Of a stretch of 11,675 nucleotides of DNA, positions 1 to 6,755 are shown piece by piece. Source of the stretch: Bacteroidales bacterium. Lineage in GTDB: Bacteria > Bacteroidota > Bacteroidia > Bacteroidales > UBA932. The first letter of the stretch is position 1. The number at the start of each line of letters is the position of its first letter. The position numbers and the translations under genes were made by a program. The stretch is taken from NCBI GenBank assembly GCA_017429205.1, contig JAFRPH010000015.1, forward strand, positions 1 to 11,675, written 5' to 3'. The notes under the pieces are model-generated. The model was given only the letters and a program-made list of their open reading frames with translations, ran no database searches and had not been told where the DNA came from.

Positions 1-2
1 AC

Positions 3-248
3 AATGGAAAGGAGACGCTGCTGGCGTTTCACATGGACAATGGCAGCGGGGAGATGGCAACGCTCTCCCTCGGCACCGTGGCGGAGGTCATGACCATGTT
101 TGCCATGGTGTTTAAAGGAAATCACATGGAGAATATGCTGTTGGGAGGCATTGCCGTCGCCAACAGGAACAGTGGCGGCCGGCTGCTGGCCAAGTTGCAG
201 GACTTCTGCGCCAAGGTTGACGAAATAGAGTTGCCAGCCAAGGAGTAG
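3..248 (+). CDS. hypothetical protein, 3' end only
   Basis: An open frame runs from the left edge of the window to a TAG at 246-248, giving 81 residues of C-terminus. The first internal Met is at 33, but the frame is open upstream of it and continues as NGKETLLAFH, so the gene probably begins outside the window. The visible part is a small mixed alpha/beta-like stretch (a Met-rich helix around TVAEVMTMFAMVF, then a helix LLAKLQDFCAKVDEIE) with no membrane segment and no motif I recognise. It lies 57 bp upstream of the primase-helicase gene on the same strand, but a promoter in the gap suggests the two can be transcribed separately. Its position suggests an early or replication-region phage gene; no function is claimed. 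Confidence 0.6.
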   Translation, partial: NGKETLLAFHMDNGSGEMATLSLGTVAEVMTMFAMVFKGNHMENMLLGGIAVANRNSGGRLLAKLQDFCAKVDEIELPAKE

Positions 249-255
249 CGGTACT

Positions 256-286
256 TTTCACGGGAACAGGGAAATGGTTATTTTTG
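256..286 (+). promoter_or_regulatory. Bacteroides-type promoter for the primase-helicase gene
   Basis: TATTTTTG at 279-286 matches the Bacteroides -7 consensus TAnnTTTG. TTTC at 256-259 lies 19 bp upstream and matches the -33 TTTG at three of four positions. Transcription would start near 293, leaving a leader of about a dozen bases before the ATG at 306. Confidence 0.6.
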
Positions 287-305
287 CACGGAAAACATAC
301 ATGGC

Positions 306-3300
306 ATGATAGACAAGCAGAGGATATTGGACGAGACGGGTCAGGGGTTGGACATCTTGTTAGACCTTTACCCGCAGGCCCGCAGATGTGTGGAGGGCAC
401 GGCCAAGATGTTCAAGATGCGCCCCGGCGAGCGCACCCCTTCGGCATCGATCAGGAAGAACAAGGACGGCGTGTGGATGGTTTGCGACTTCGGTGGCGAC
501 CAGCGCAGCCGCAACGCCATCGACGCCTGGATGGAGGTGAACGGTTACGACTCGTCGCGCTTCGGTGCCGCCATCCAGGCTATCGCCCAGCAGTACCGCA
601 TCTACGACACCCTTGACCGGGAGCGCAACTTCTCCCCCATCGTGGAGCGGGCGGCGAGGGAGGACGAGGCGGAGGGCACGTGGCAGTATGAGATACGTCC
701 CTTCACGGAAAAGGAGCTGAAGGTCTTGGGTCCCGGCGTTACCGCCGACACCTGCAAGCAGCTCAACTGGTATGCCTGTGAGTGGATTGGCAAGGTGAAG
801 AACCGCCGCGTGAAGGAGCGTCACAGCACCGACGACTACCCCATCTTCATCCGCGAGTGTTTCGTGGCCGGCAACAGTCATGGCCGCGCCGATGGGAGCG
901 AGGGCAAGGCCAAGGATGGCGGCAGTTTCTTCAAGGTCTACCGTCCGTTTGAGGTTGACAAGGGGTGGCGTTTCATGTACTTCCCTGAGGGGATGAAGCC
1001 CTCCCATTACGTCAACGGCTTGCATGAGCTGAGGAAGGAGCACGAATACCTTAACAAGAAGCAGCGCGACGACCATGACGGCGAGGGCGACCCGCCCCCG
1101 ACGCAGAAGATCTGCGACATCAAGAAACAGTTGCGCCACGGCATCCAACGCTACCACCGGGTGGTGCTGTGCTCGGGCGAGCGTGACGCGCTGTGTGTCA
1201 GGGCGAGGGGCGACTTCCCCGTGTGGCTCAACAGCGAGACCGCCCGGCTGGAGTGGAGCGACTACAACGCCATCATCCAGCTGGCGGGCGAGTTGACCAA
1301 CATCCCCGACCTCGACGCCACGGGCGTTGCCATGGGCGCCCGCCAGGCGTTGAAGTTCATGGACATGCTGACCGTGTGGCTCCCCGACTCCCTTGGCGAC
1401 CGCCAGGACAACCGTGGCCGTCCCTGCAAGGACTTCAGGGACTGGTGCCAGCACAACCCCGAGCTGGACGACTACTATGACCTGATGGACGGAGCCGTGC
1501 CGGCGAAGTTCTGGACGACGCGCGTCACGAAGGACGGCGAGCGCAAGCACCGTATTGACCCCACGTGCCTTCACCAGTTCCTGCGGTTGAACGGCTTTTT
1601 CGTGTTGCGTGACGACACCACCGACGAGCCTCAGTTTGTGAGGATCAAGAACGGCATTGTCTATAAGAAGAAGGTGCGTGACATCCGCGAGTTTGTGCGT
1701 CTCTGGGCATTGGGGGCAAGAGACCCCGACGTGCCTGGCGAGACGTTGCGCACGGGCACCGACACCCGCATCAGGATTGACAGGAGCGTGAGGAACCTGA
1801 TCTTGACCGATGTCACGTTCTCCCCCGCCTACCTTGCCGCGTTGTCGACGGTGGACCCCGACTTCACGTCGTACACCGCCACGACGCAGGACTTCTTCTT
1901 CACCAACGGCGTTGCCCATTGCCATGGCGGCGGCATCGACTTCTCGCCCACCACCGACCGTGGCGGCGGCACGTGCGTATGGTCGCACCATGTCATCCCG
2001 CACCGCTTCAGCAAGTTGGAGCCGATGTTCACCATTGAGGAAGACCCCGCCCGCCAGTGGAGCGACGGCACACCCCGCTTCAGCATATCGATAGACATGG
2101 AGCGGGCCAAGGCGAGCCATTACTTCGGCTTCCTGATCAACAGCTCGAGGCTTTATTGGCGGAGGGAGATTGAGGAGGCGTTCCCCAACGACCCCGACAT
2201 GCAAAGGGAGTACTTGCGGCTGCACCATTTCGACATCGCCGGGCAGCATCTCACCGATGAGCAGCGTGATGAGCAGTCGCGTTGCTTGATCAGCAAGATC
2301 TTCGCCATCGGCTACCTGTTGCACGCCTATAAGTCGCCGTCGCGTGCCTGGGCGCCGTATGCCATGGACTACCGCATCGCCGACGGCACGGAGGCGAATG
2401 GCCGGAGCGGCAAGAGCTTCTTCTTCAAGGCCTTCGATGCCCTGCACGTAGAGAGGGTGGCGTTGTCGGGCAGGAACGACCACCTGATGGACAACAAGTT
2501 CCTGTACCAGAACGTCAAGCCATCGACGCGCATCGTGGAGATCGACGACCTCTCGCAGCGCGTCCAGGCGCAGAGCTTCTATGACATCATCACGGGCGAC
2601 ATGACCGTGGAGGAGAAGAACATCTCCGCCTTCATCCTGCCCTTCGAGAAAAGCCCCAAGTTCGCCTTCACGACGAACTATGTGCCTGGCGACTTCGACC
2701 CATCGTCCGATGCCCGCCTGTTGTACTTGACATTCTCTGACTATTATCACCAGCGCACCGCCGACAACCAGTCGGGCTACCAGGAGACGCGTACTGTCAG
2801 GGACGACTTCGACAAGGACCTCTTCGGCACGTTCTACACCGACGACGAATGGAACGCCGACATCAATTTCCTGTTGCAGTGCGAGTGTTTCTATCTGTCG
2901 TTGTGCCAGCGTCCCGTGAAGATCCAGCCGCCGTTGGACAACATCCTGCAGCGCAAGCTCAAGGCGGACATGGGCGAGACGTTTGAGGACTGGGCGAGCG
3001 CCTACTTCGCCGAGGACGGCCCCAACGTGAACCGCCAGCTGGTGCGCGAGACGGTGTACCAGGACTTCATCCGCGACACCCACCTCAATGCCGTGAAGAT
3101 GAAGGGCTTCACGCTGCGCCTGAAGTCATTCGCCGAGTGGTGCCCGTGGATCCACGTCCTCAACCCGATTGAGTATCGCAACGCGCAGGGCCGCAACTTC
3201 TCCAAGACCACCGACCCATTGAGCGGCGAGACCAAGCAGATCGAGATGGTGCACCTGCGCACCGTGGCGGAGGAGAAGCGCATCCAGGAGAGCTATGATG

Positions 3301-3320
3301 AGATATGGAACGAGGAATGA
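306..3320 (+). CDS. phage/plasmid-type primase-helicase (Toprim + SF3/DUF5906-like ATPase)
   Basis: A 1004-residue replication protein expected to prime and unwind the element's DNA. The N-terminus (about 30-90) resembles the CHC2 primase zinc domain: it keeps GERTPS (41-46) and CDFGG (60-64), but the usual Cys/His ligands are missing. A Toprim domain follows: LCSGERDAL supplies Glu292 and Asp294, and NIPDLDATG supplies the DxD pair Asp335/Asp337. The C-terminal half is an SF3-like ATPase: Walker A ANGRSGKS (Lys703), Walker B VEIDD (Glu745, Asp747, Asp748), sensor FTTN (Asn791) and a probable arginine finger Arg804 in SSDARL. The start at 306 is chosen because the ATG at 301 meets a stop at once and a promoter sits just upstream. 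The size fits the fused primase-helicases of Bacteroidales mobile elements. The ATPase assignment is firm; primase activity is inferred from the Toprim motifs. Confidence 0.85.
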   Translation: MIDKQRILDETGQGLDILLDLYPQARRCVEGTAKMFKMRPGERTPSASIRKNKDGVWMVCDFGGDQRSRNAIDAWMEVNGYDSSRFGAAIQAIAQQYRIYDTLDRERNFSPIVERAAREDEAEGTWQYEIRPFTEKELKVLGPGVTADTCKQLNWYACEWIGKVKNRRVKERHSTDDYPIFIRECFVAGNSHGRADGSEGKAKDGGSFFKVYRPFEVDKGWRFMYFPEGMKPSHYVNGLHELRKEHEYLNKKQRDDHDGEGDPPPTQKICDIKKQLRHGIQRYHRVVLCSGERDALCVRARGDFPVWLNSETARLEWSDYNAIIQLAGELTNIPDLDATGVAMGARQALKFMDMLTVWLPDSLGDRQDNRGRPCKDFRDWCQHNPELDDYYDLMDGAVPAKFWTTRVTKDGERKHRIDPTCLHQFLRLNGFFVLRDDTTDEPQFVRIKNGIVYKKKVRDIREFVRLWALGARDPDVPGETLRTGTDTRIRIDRSVRNLILTDVTFSPAYLAALSTVDPDFTSYTATTQDFFFTNGVAHCHGGGIDFSPTTDRGGGTCVWSHHVIPHRFSKLEPMFTIEEDPARQWSDGTPRFSISIDMERAKASHYFGFLINSSRLYWRREIEEAFPNDPDMQREYLRLHHFDIAGQHLTDEQRDEQSRCLISKIFAIGYLLHAYKSPSRAWAPYAMDYRIADGTEANGRSGKSFFFKAFDALHVERVALSGRNDHLMDNKFLYQNVKPSTRIVEIDDLSQRVQAQSFYDIITGDMTVEEKNISAFILPFEKSPKFAFTTNYVPGDFDPSSDARLLYLTFSDYYHQRTADNQSGYQETRTVRDDFDKDLFGTFYTDDEWNADINFLLQCECFYLSLCQRPVKIQPPLDNILQRKLKADMGETFEDWASAYFAEDGPNVNRQLVRETVYQDFIRDTHLNAVKMKGFTLRLKSFAEWCPWIHVLNPIEYRNAQGRNFSKTTDPLSGETKQIEMVHLRTVAEEKRIQESYDEIWNEE

Positions 3321-3414
3321 GGAATGGGGAATGAGGACGCACCACGTGCGGAAATTTCTCAAAATTGGAACAAAATTGAAACAAAATAAACGAATGGAAA
3401 ATGAAAGGACAACG

Positions 3415-3717
3415 ATGACACAGAAAGAATTTGACGACAAGATGAACGAGCTGCGCCGACGGCAGACGGATGAGTCGATGCCGCTCAGGCTGGAAGTTGA
3501 GAGCCTGAACGCGCGCCGCCGTGCCATAGGCCATGAGATGGCGGCGTTGCAAGGCCAGTTGTCGGCATTGACGGCCCGTAGGGATGCCTTGGAACTGCGC
3601 CTGAAAGACGTTGGGGCGCATTATTACAGGCTGAAGAGAGATTTGATTGTGAGCAATACAAAAACCGGCCAAGCGACGGCGGAGGGGGGAGGAGCGTGTG
3701 ATGGTGGGCAGTCCTAA
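3415..3717 (+). CDS. small coiled-coil protein of unknown function
   Basis: A 100-residue protein starting MTQKEFDDKMNELRRR. I chose the ATG at 3415 because AAAGGA lies just upstream and the residues after it form one uninterrupted charged amphipathic helix (about 1-75), with heptad-like Leu/Ala/Met spacing and the segment LQGQLSALTARRDALELRLK. In-frame Met codons at 3295 and 3394 would add a low-complexity stretch that looks untranslated. The C-terminus turns Gly-rich (TAEGGGACDGG) and is probably disordered. It lies 94 bp behind the primase-helicase gene with no obvious promoter between, so co-transcription is likely. Short coiled-coil proteins of this kind are common next to replication genes in Bacteroidales mobile elements; the function is unknown. 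Confidence 0.6.
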   Translation: MTQKEFDDKMNELRRRQTDESMPLRLEVESLNARRRAIGHEMAALQGQLSALTARRDALELRLKDVGAHYYRLKRDLIVSNTKTGQATAEGGGACDGGQS

Positions 3718-3735
3718 GCCTTGGTTAAGCGCCCA

Positions 3736-3762
3736 TCTCCCCTGCCGCCTTTTTGGGGGAGA
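3736..3762 (+). other. stem-loop just after the coiled-coil gene
   Basis: TCTCCCC (3736-3742) pairs with GGGGAGA (3756-3762) around a 13-base loop that contains a run of five T. It starts 18 bp past the stop codon. No T-tract follows the stem, so it is a weak terminator candidate at best; it could protect the 3' end of the message. Confidence 0.35.
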
Positions 3763-3777
3763 CGTAACCATACATCC

Positions 3778-3840
3778 GGGTTATCAGGAAAGCCCGGAAA
3801 GCCCGGGATATCCGGAATGTCCGAAATGTCCGGGAAACAC
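3778..3840 (+). repeat. intergenic 9-bp tandem repeat tract (GGAANNYCC type)
   Basis: Seven units in exact 9-bp register: GGGTTATCA, GGAAAGCCC (twice), GGGATATCC, GGAATGTCC, GAAATGTCC and GGGAAACAC. The tract sits in a gene-less region. It uses the same 9-mer type that encodes the Gly-X-Y repeats of the capsid gene at 6924-7067. Confidence 0.8.
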
Positions 3841-4055
3841 ACAGATAAGGGAAACTGGCCGTCAGAAAAAGCCCTTTGCCTTGGGTACCTGCCGGAACCT
3901 GAGGATGGCGAGGGCGCCCGCCTTCTATGAGTAAGAGTTGGCGCGGGCGGGGCATCCTGATAAGACTTGGCCCAAGCTGACGGTGCCTATGGCGCCTGGA
4001 ATGTAGGAAGGGAACAGTAGCGTTCAGCGTTCAGCTTGCAGGAGCAGCCTCGCCG

Positions 4056-4103
4056 GGAGCGATGCGGAAACATGAGGAATGTGCCGCGTCGCTCCTCTTT
4101 TTT
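4056..4103 (+). terminator. intrinsic (rho-independent) terminator
   Basis: GGAGCGATGCGG (4056-4067) pairs with CCGCGTCGCTCC (4084-4095) over 12 bp, with one G-U pair. An inner ACAT/ATGT continues the stem. Six T follow at 4098-4103 after a TC. This is the best terminator in the window. It would end transcription coming from the primase-helicase and coiled-coil genes and shield the region downstream from read-through. Confidence 0.65.
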
Positions 4104-4124
4104 GTGGAGTAAATGAAGGGGTTA

Positions 4125-4151
4125 ATGGGTTTGATGGGCTTGATGGGCTGG
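4125..4151 (+). repeat. 9-bp tandem repeat ATGGGYTKG, three units
   Basis: ATGGGTTTG, ATGGGCTTG and ATGGGCTGG follow each other in register. A 17-base stretch of this tract (4132-4148) recurs exactly in inverted orientation inside the gene at 9842-10615 (10071-10087). Confidence 0.7.
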
Positions 4152-4237
4152 CACTCTCCCCCTGCCCCCCTCGAGTTTTTAGCCGAAAATCTGTAAATCT
4201 GTAATTCGGGGGGTCTTGGGGCAGTCTCCATCCCCTT

Positions 4238-4261
4238 GGAATGCCCATGAACAGGGCGTTT
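4238..4261 (+). repeat. hairpin repeat, copy 1
   Basis: AATGCCC and GGGCGTT form a 7-bp stem (one G-U pair) around ATGAACA. A near-identical copy lies exactly 200 bp downstream at 4438-4461, differing at two of 24 bases. Confidence 0.6.
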
Positions 4262-4437
4262 CGCCTTATCTTCCCATAGATACAGATATACAGATTTACA
4301 AATGTATTTCAATCTGTATAAAAGTGTATCTGTATTTATAAGGATAGGTTTTGTTTACGGATTTTAACGGATTTTTAATGTTTTGTGGGCTGTTACAGAT
4401 GTGTCCCGGATGTGTATCATGGATGTGTAGGCGGGCT

Positions 4438-4461
4438 GGAACGCCCATAAACAGGGCGTTT
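4438..4461 (+). repeat. hairpin repeat, copy 2
   Basis: AACGCCC and GGGCGTT form a perfect 7-bp stem around ATAAACA. The base that changes in the stem relative to copy 1 (T to C) keeps pairing with G, so the hairpin is maintained. Both copies are followed within about 25-45 bp by TACAGAT octamers. Confidence 0.6.
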
Positions 4462-4579
4462 GGCGGGTGTTTGGGGGTGCTTGATACAGATGATACAGTT
4501 TTTCGGCGTGAAAATCGCCTTTACCCGAAACATGCCCCTCGGGGTGCGGGTGGGTCGATGGCGGATGGCGGATGCCCCC

Positions 4580-4682
4580 TTTTAACATTATTTGGGTATG
4601 GGTAATCGGCGGCGGATGCCCCCCAAAAAATGTTAAATGGGGGCATTTATCGGCGACGGATGCCCCCCAAATAATGTTAAAA
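4580..4682. promoter_or_regulatory. three-copy 17-bp element upstream of the 4723 gene, candidate operator
   Basis: CCCAAATAATGTTAAAA at 4666-4682 is the exact reverse complement of 4580-4596. A third copy at 4622-4638 matches at 15 of 17 bases in direct orientation. The two direct copies are embedded in a 32-bp repeat (4606-4637 and 4650-4681, two mismatches) with a 44-bp offset, about four helical turns. ATGCCCCC (4617-4624) can also pair with GGGGGCAT a short way downstream. The last copy ends 3 bp before the -7 element at 4686, so a bound protein would overlap the promoter. Repressor or replication-initiator sites are both possible. Confidence 0.55.
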
Positions 4683-4685
4683 TGC

Positions 4686-4693
4686 TACCTTTG
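4686..4693 (+). promoter_or_regulatory. Bacteroides-type -7 element (TACCTTTG) for the 4723 gene
   Basis: An exact match to TAnnTTTG, followed by a short leader to the ATG at 4723. No TTTG is found at the -33 spacing; that position lies in the C-tract of the 17-bp element. This may indicate a promoter that needs an activator. Confidence 0.65.
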
Positions 4694-4722
4694 CATTTAA
4701 CAACCAACCTTTTTGCCACTGA

Positions 4723-5274
4723 ATGGAACCCCACACGAGAGCCTTGGCCAAGACCGCCAGCGTGCATGTGAAGCCCTACCTTGCCGAGTATGCCATGGCG
4801 AAATACCCCACCGACCCCGCCAATGGCGGGCTGCTCATCCCTGAGAGCGATGACCTGTACCACTGCCTCTGGTCGGTCATCACCCGTCCGCGTCGCGACT
4901 CGCGCCGCCACCCGTCGCCCAACCTCACCTTCTCGCTCCCCTGCCCCAGCCCCAACACCCTCGGCTCGGCTTGGAAGAACCCCGCCCGCTACAACCACAT
5001 CCCCCTCTTGTCGATGATCGAGATTGAGCGGTGCCTGCAGCGGCAGTTCGACTTCGAGCTCCACCGTGCCATGTTCGAGAACATGGAGAGCGACCATCCC
5101 GTGCGGCAGTTGGACGTTGCCCTCGCCTTCATCCGCCAGTACCGGCTGCGCAGCATCGGCGAGGAGTCACTGCTAAAGAACTTCTCCCGCTACCGCAACA
5201 ACCTCCGACTGAAGAAAGCCCGCCGTTACACGAAGGGAAAACGCCGCCTGAAGCCCCCCTCGCGGCAGGAATAA
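4723..5274 (+). CDS. hypothetical phage/mobile-element protein with basic C-terminus
   Basis: A 183-residue protein beginning MEPHTRALAKTASVHVKPYLAEYAM. The first 60 residues contain a compact motif, VKPYLAEYA...LIPESDDLYHCLWS, which I recall from small proteins of Bacteroidales prophages and mobile elements, though I cannot name a family. Residues about 65-95 are Pro-rich. The second half is helical (MIEIERCLQRQFDFELHRAMFENM). A possible helix-turn-helix-like segment, FIRQYRLRSIGEESLLKNFSR, follows, and the tail is very basic (KKARRYTKGKRRLK), which suggests nucleic-acid binding. It has its own promoter with three repeated elements directly upstream, so autoregulation or a role as a phage gene regulator is conceivable. 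That is inference from layout only. Confidence 0.65.
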   Translation: MEPHTRALAKTASVHVKPYLAEYAMAKYPTDPANGGLLIPESDDLYHCLWSVITRPRRDSRRHPSPNLTFSLPCPSPNTLGSAWKNPARYNHIPLLSMIEIERCLQRQFDFELHRAMFENMESDHPVRQLDVALAFIRQYRLRSIGEESLLKNFSRYRNNLRLKKARRYTKGKRRLKPPSRQE

Positions 5275-5280
5275 CATGCC

Positions 5281-5300
5281 ATAACCGTACATAACCGTAT
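5281..5300 (+). repeat. 10-bp direct repeat ATAACCGTAY
   Basis: ATAACCGTAC is followed at once by ATAACCGTAT, 6 bp after the stop codon of the preceding gene. ACATA and TATGT can form a small stem here, followed by a T-rich stretch. This is only a weak terminator candidate for the 4723 gene. Confidence 0.55.
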
Positions 5301-5344
5301 GTTTTATGATTTTTTAAGATAACTGTAACTACCATCCCCGTCCG

Positions 5345-5692
5345 ATGAAAAATACGCAATACACCAGCCTTGTCGCCCTGAGCGACCCCGGGGGCGGCCA
5401 CAGCGCCCTCCTTGACGCCGACCCCTTCGACTTCCAACCCACCGCAGACGGCGAGGTGGGCGCCACGTGGTTCGCCATCGACCACACGTTCCACATCGAG
5501 GAGCCCGACGCGGACATCCTCGCCTATTACGCGCAGCCGCGCAACGCCATCGTGACGCTCCACACCTCCGACGGGGCGGCCCATGCCCTCGGCACGGCGC
5601 TCTGTCCCGTGCGGGCGCACGTGTACCGCCTCCTACAGGGCTGCGCCCTCCACGTGGAGGGGCGTGTGGAGCGGTTCATGGTGGGTGGGTAG
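5345..5692 (+). CDS. hypothetical protein, phage head-region gene
   Basis: A 115-residue protein starting MKNTQYTSLVALSDPGGGHSALL. It is acidic, rich in Ala, His and Asp, and beta-like in its middle (ATWFAIDHTFHIEE, then NAIVTLHTSDGAAHALG). It has no signal peptide, membrane segment or motif I recognise. It sits 70 bp after the 4723 gene and 52 bp before the head-protease gene on the same strand, which suggests a small morphogenesis or regulatory role. The protease promoter overlaps its 3' flank. Codon use (GC-rich third positions) matches the surrounding genes, which supports coding. The function is unknown. Confidence 0.6.
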   Translation: MKNTQYTSLVALSDPGGGHSALLDADPFDFQPTADGEVGATWFAIDHTFHIEEPDADILAYYAQPRNAIVTLHTSDGAAHALGTALCPVRAHVYRLLQGCALHVEGRVERFMVGG

Positions 5693-5708
5693 GCCCCAAA
5701 CGCTTTCC

Positions 5709-5739
5709 TTTGCCGGGCGGCAATGATTGCTTACCTTTG
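5709..5739 (+). promoter_or_regulatory. consensus Bacteroides promoter, head-gene operon
   Basis: TTTG at 5709-5712, a spacer of exactly 19 bp, and TACCTTTG at 5732-5739 make a full match to the Bacteroides -33/-7 consensus. Transcription would start about 6 bp downstream, on or next to the ATG at 5745, so the mRNA should be leaderless or nearly so. Confidence 0.75.
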
Positions 5740-5744
5740 CAATC

Positions 5745-6581
5745 ATGCAAGAACTCCTACGCCTACTCCTCTCCAGGGCGCCGCTCTGGATCTCGCCCTC
5801 GGGCTACCAGCAGCTGCTCGCCATGGCACTCGCCGACGGCGAGGAGGCGCCGCGTGCCGCCACGGGCATGGCGCGGGAGGGCGCACACGCCACCATAGCC
5901 ATCCATCCCATCCACGGGATCATCACGGCAGACTCGCCCTATTATTTCTCCACCCGGCAATTCCAGGCCGACCTCCTGGCAGCCGAGGCAGACCCCGCCA
6001 TCGGGGCGCACCTGCTCCACGTCAACTCGCCGGGCGGCGAGGCGTGGTATCTTGACCGCCTATCGGAGACGCTCGATGCCTGTGAGAAGCCCATCGTCTG
6101 CCTTTACGAGCAATGCTGCTCCGCCGCCTACCACATCGCCTGTCACGCCCAGCGTGTCTATGCCACGACGCAGTTCGACTTCGTGGGCTGCATCGGCACG
6201 ATGGTGAGCTACCGCGACATCGAACCGCTCCTCGAGAAGTGGGGCATAGCGAAAGTGGAAGCGAAGGCGACGGGCAGCGACCTGAAGAACAAGGTGTTCG
6301 ACGACCTGCGCCAGGGCGACGCCGAGCCGTTCACCAAGGCCTTCCTTGACCCCCTCAACCACTCGTTCATCGAGACCGTCAAGGCGCACCGCCCCCAGCT
6401 GGCAGCCCTCGGCGACGACCATCCCGCCCTGCGCGGCGAGACCTACTTCACCGAGGAAGCCATAGCCGTGGGCCTCGCCGACGGCCAGCGCACCCTCGCC
6501 GAGGCACTATCCGAGGCGGCAGCCTTGGGGCGGCAATGGAAGAAGGACAGGGCCACCGCCAAGCAGCTCTACGACCTATAA
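5745..6581 (+). CDS. S49-family (SppA/lambda C-like) phage head-maturation protease
   Basis: A 278-residue serine protease expected to process capsid or scaffold proteins inside the prohead. The fold signature runs IHPIHGIITADSPYY, then LLHVNSPGGEAWYLDRLSETL, then YEQCCSAAYHIACHAQRVYA, then GCIGTMVSYRDIEPLLEKWGI and TGSDLKNKVFDDL. The likely nucleophile is Ser126 in CCSAAY. The general-base lysine is probably Lys181 in SDLKNK, 55 residues later, close to the Ser-Lys spacing of about 52 in SppA and lambda C. No signal peptide or membrane segment is seen, which separates it from cellular SppA. I chose ATG 5745 because the promoter at 5709-5739 places the transcription start there; a TTG at 5727 lies inside the promoter. 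The capsid gene follows. Two Cys just before the Ser, where SppA has small residues, are unusual. Confidence 0.85.
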   Translation: MQELLRLLLSRAPLWISPSGYQQLLAMALADGEEAPRAATGMAREGAHATIAIHPIHGIITADSPYYFSTRQFQADLLAAEADPAIGAHLLHVNSPGGEAWYLDRLSETLDACEKPIVCLYEQCCSAAYHIACHAQRVYATTQFDFVGCIGTMVSYRDIEPLLEKWGIAKVEAKATGSDLKNKVFDDLRQGDAEPFTKAFLDPLNHSFIETVKAHRPQLAALGDDHPALRGETYFTEEAIAVGLADGQRTLAEALSEAAALGRQWKKDRATAKQLYDL

Positions 6582-6729
6582 GGCCTATAAGCCCCTATAA
6601 GACTTAAGACCTATAAGGCCTATAAGCCCCTATAAGACTTAAGACCTATAAGGCCTATAAGCCCTATAAGACCTAAAGCCCAGTAAGACCAATAAGACCA
6701 GTAAGACCAATAAGACCAGTAAGACCAAT
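6573..6729 (+). repeat. 35-bp and 9-bp tandem repeats between protease and capsid genes
   Basis: A 35-bp unit beginning GACCTATAAGGCCTATAAG starts at 6573, 6608 and 6643; the third copy is degenerate. Each unit is made of CTATAAG blocks about 10-11 bp apart. From 6682 to 6726 a pure 9-bp repeat follows: AGTAAGACC and AATAAGACC alternate five times. The first copy begins inside the last three codons of the protease gene and supplies its TAA stop. Confidence 0.85.
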
Positions 6730-6755
6730 ATTTATCAACCAACCCCCATAAACCC

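Larger units (their letters stand above)
4189..4500. repeat. iteron-like ATCTGTAW/WTACAGAT array, candidate replication origin
   Basis: The octamer ATCTGTAW or its complement occurs at 4189-4196, 4197-4204, 4280-4287, 4288-4295, 4312-4319, 4328-4335, 4393-4400 and 4484-4491, with a variant at 4493-4500. Pairs are spaced exactly 8 or 16 bp start to start. The four central copies face each other as two ATACAGAT followed by two ATCTGTAT. Between them and the next copies lies an AT-rich stretch (about 4300-4385) with ACGGATTTT twice (from 4356 and 4366). Direct repeats plus an AT-rich segment beside a primase-helicase gene is the usual look of a replication origin. Degenerate intergenic repeats remain an alternative. 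Confidence 0.5.

Noticed and set aside
360..3083. Open frame of 907 codons on the minus strand
   Set aside because: It is antisense to the primase-helicase gene, whose motifs (Toprim, Walker A/B) are clear. The openness follows from GC-biased codon use; the minus-strand translation is low-complexity, rich in Val, Leu, Ala and His, with no domain.
3295..3414. N-terminal extension of the coiled-coil protein from an ATG at 3295
   Set aside because: The start would overlap the end of the primase-helicase gene and add a low-complexity stretch; the helix and AAAGGA support the ATG at 3415.
4299..4306. Minus-strand TACATTTG as a promoter element
   Set aside because: There is no TTTG at the -33 distance and no gene follows on the minus strand; it is part of the AT-rich octamer region.
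3718..4722. Small genes in the 1-kb region (frames of 60-90 codons on both strands)
   Set aside because: They overlap repeats, the terminator and the octamer array, contain odd compositions (Cys/Trp/Pro-rich or repeat-encoded), and lack promoters or family resemblance.
5723..5745. Upstream start (TTG at 5727) for the protease gene
   Set aside because: It would lie inside the -7 element, upstream of the expected transcription start; ATG 5745 fits better.
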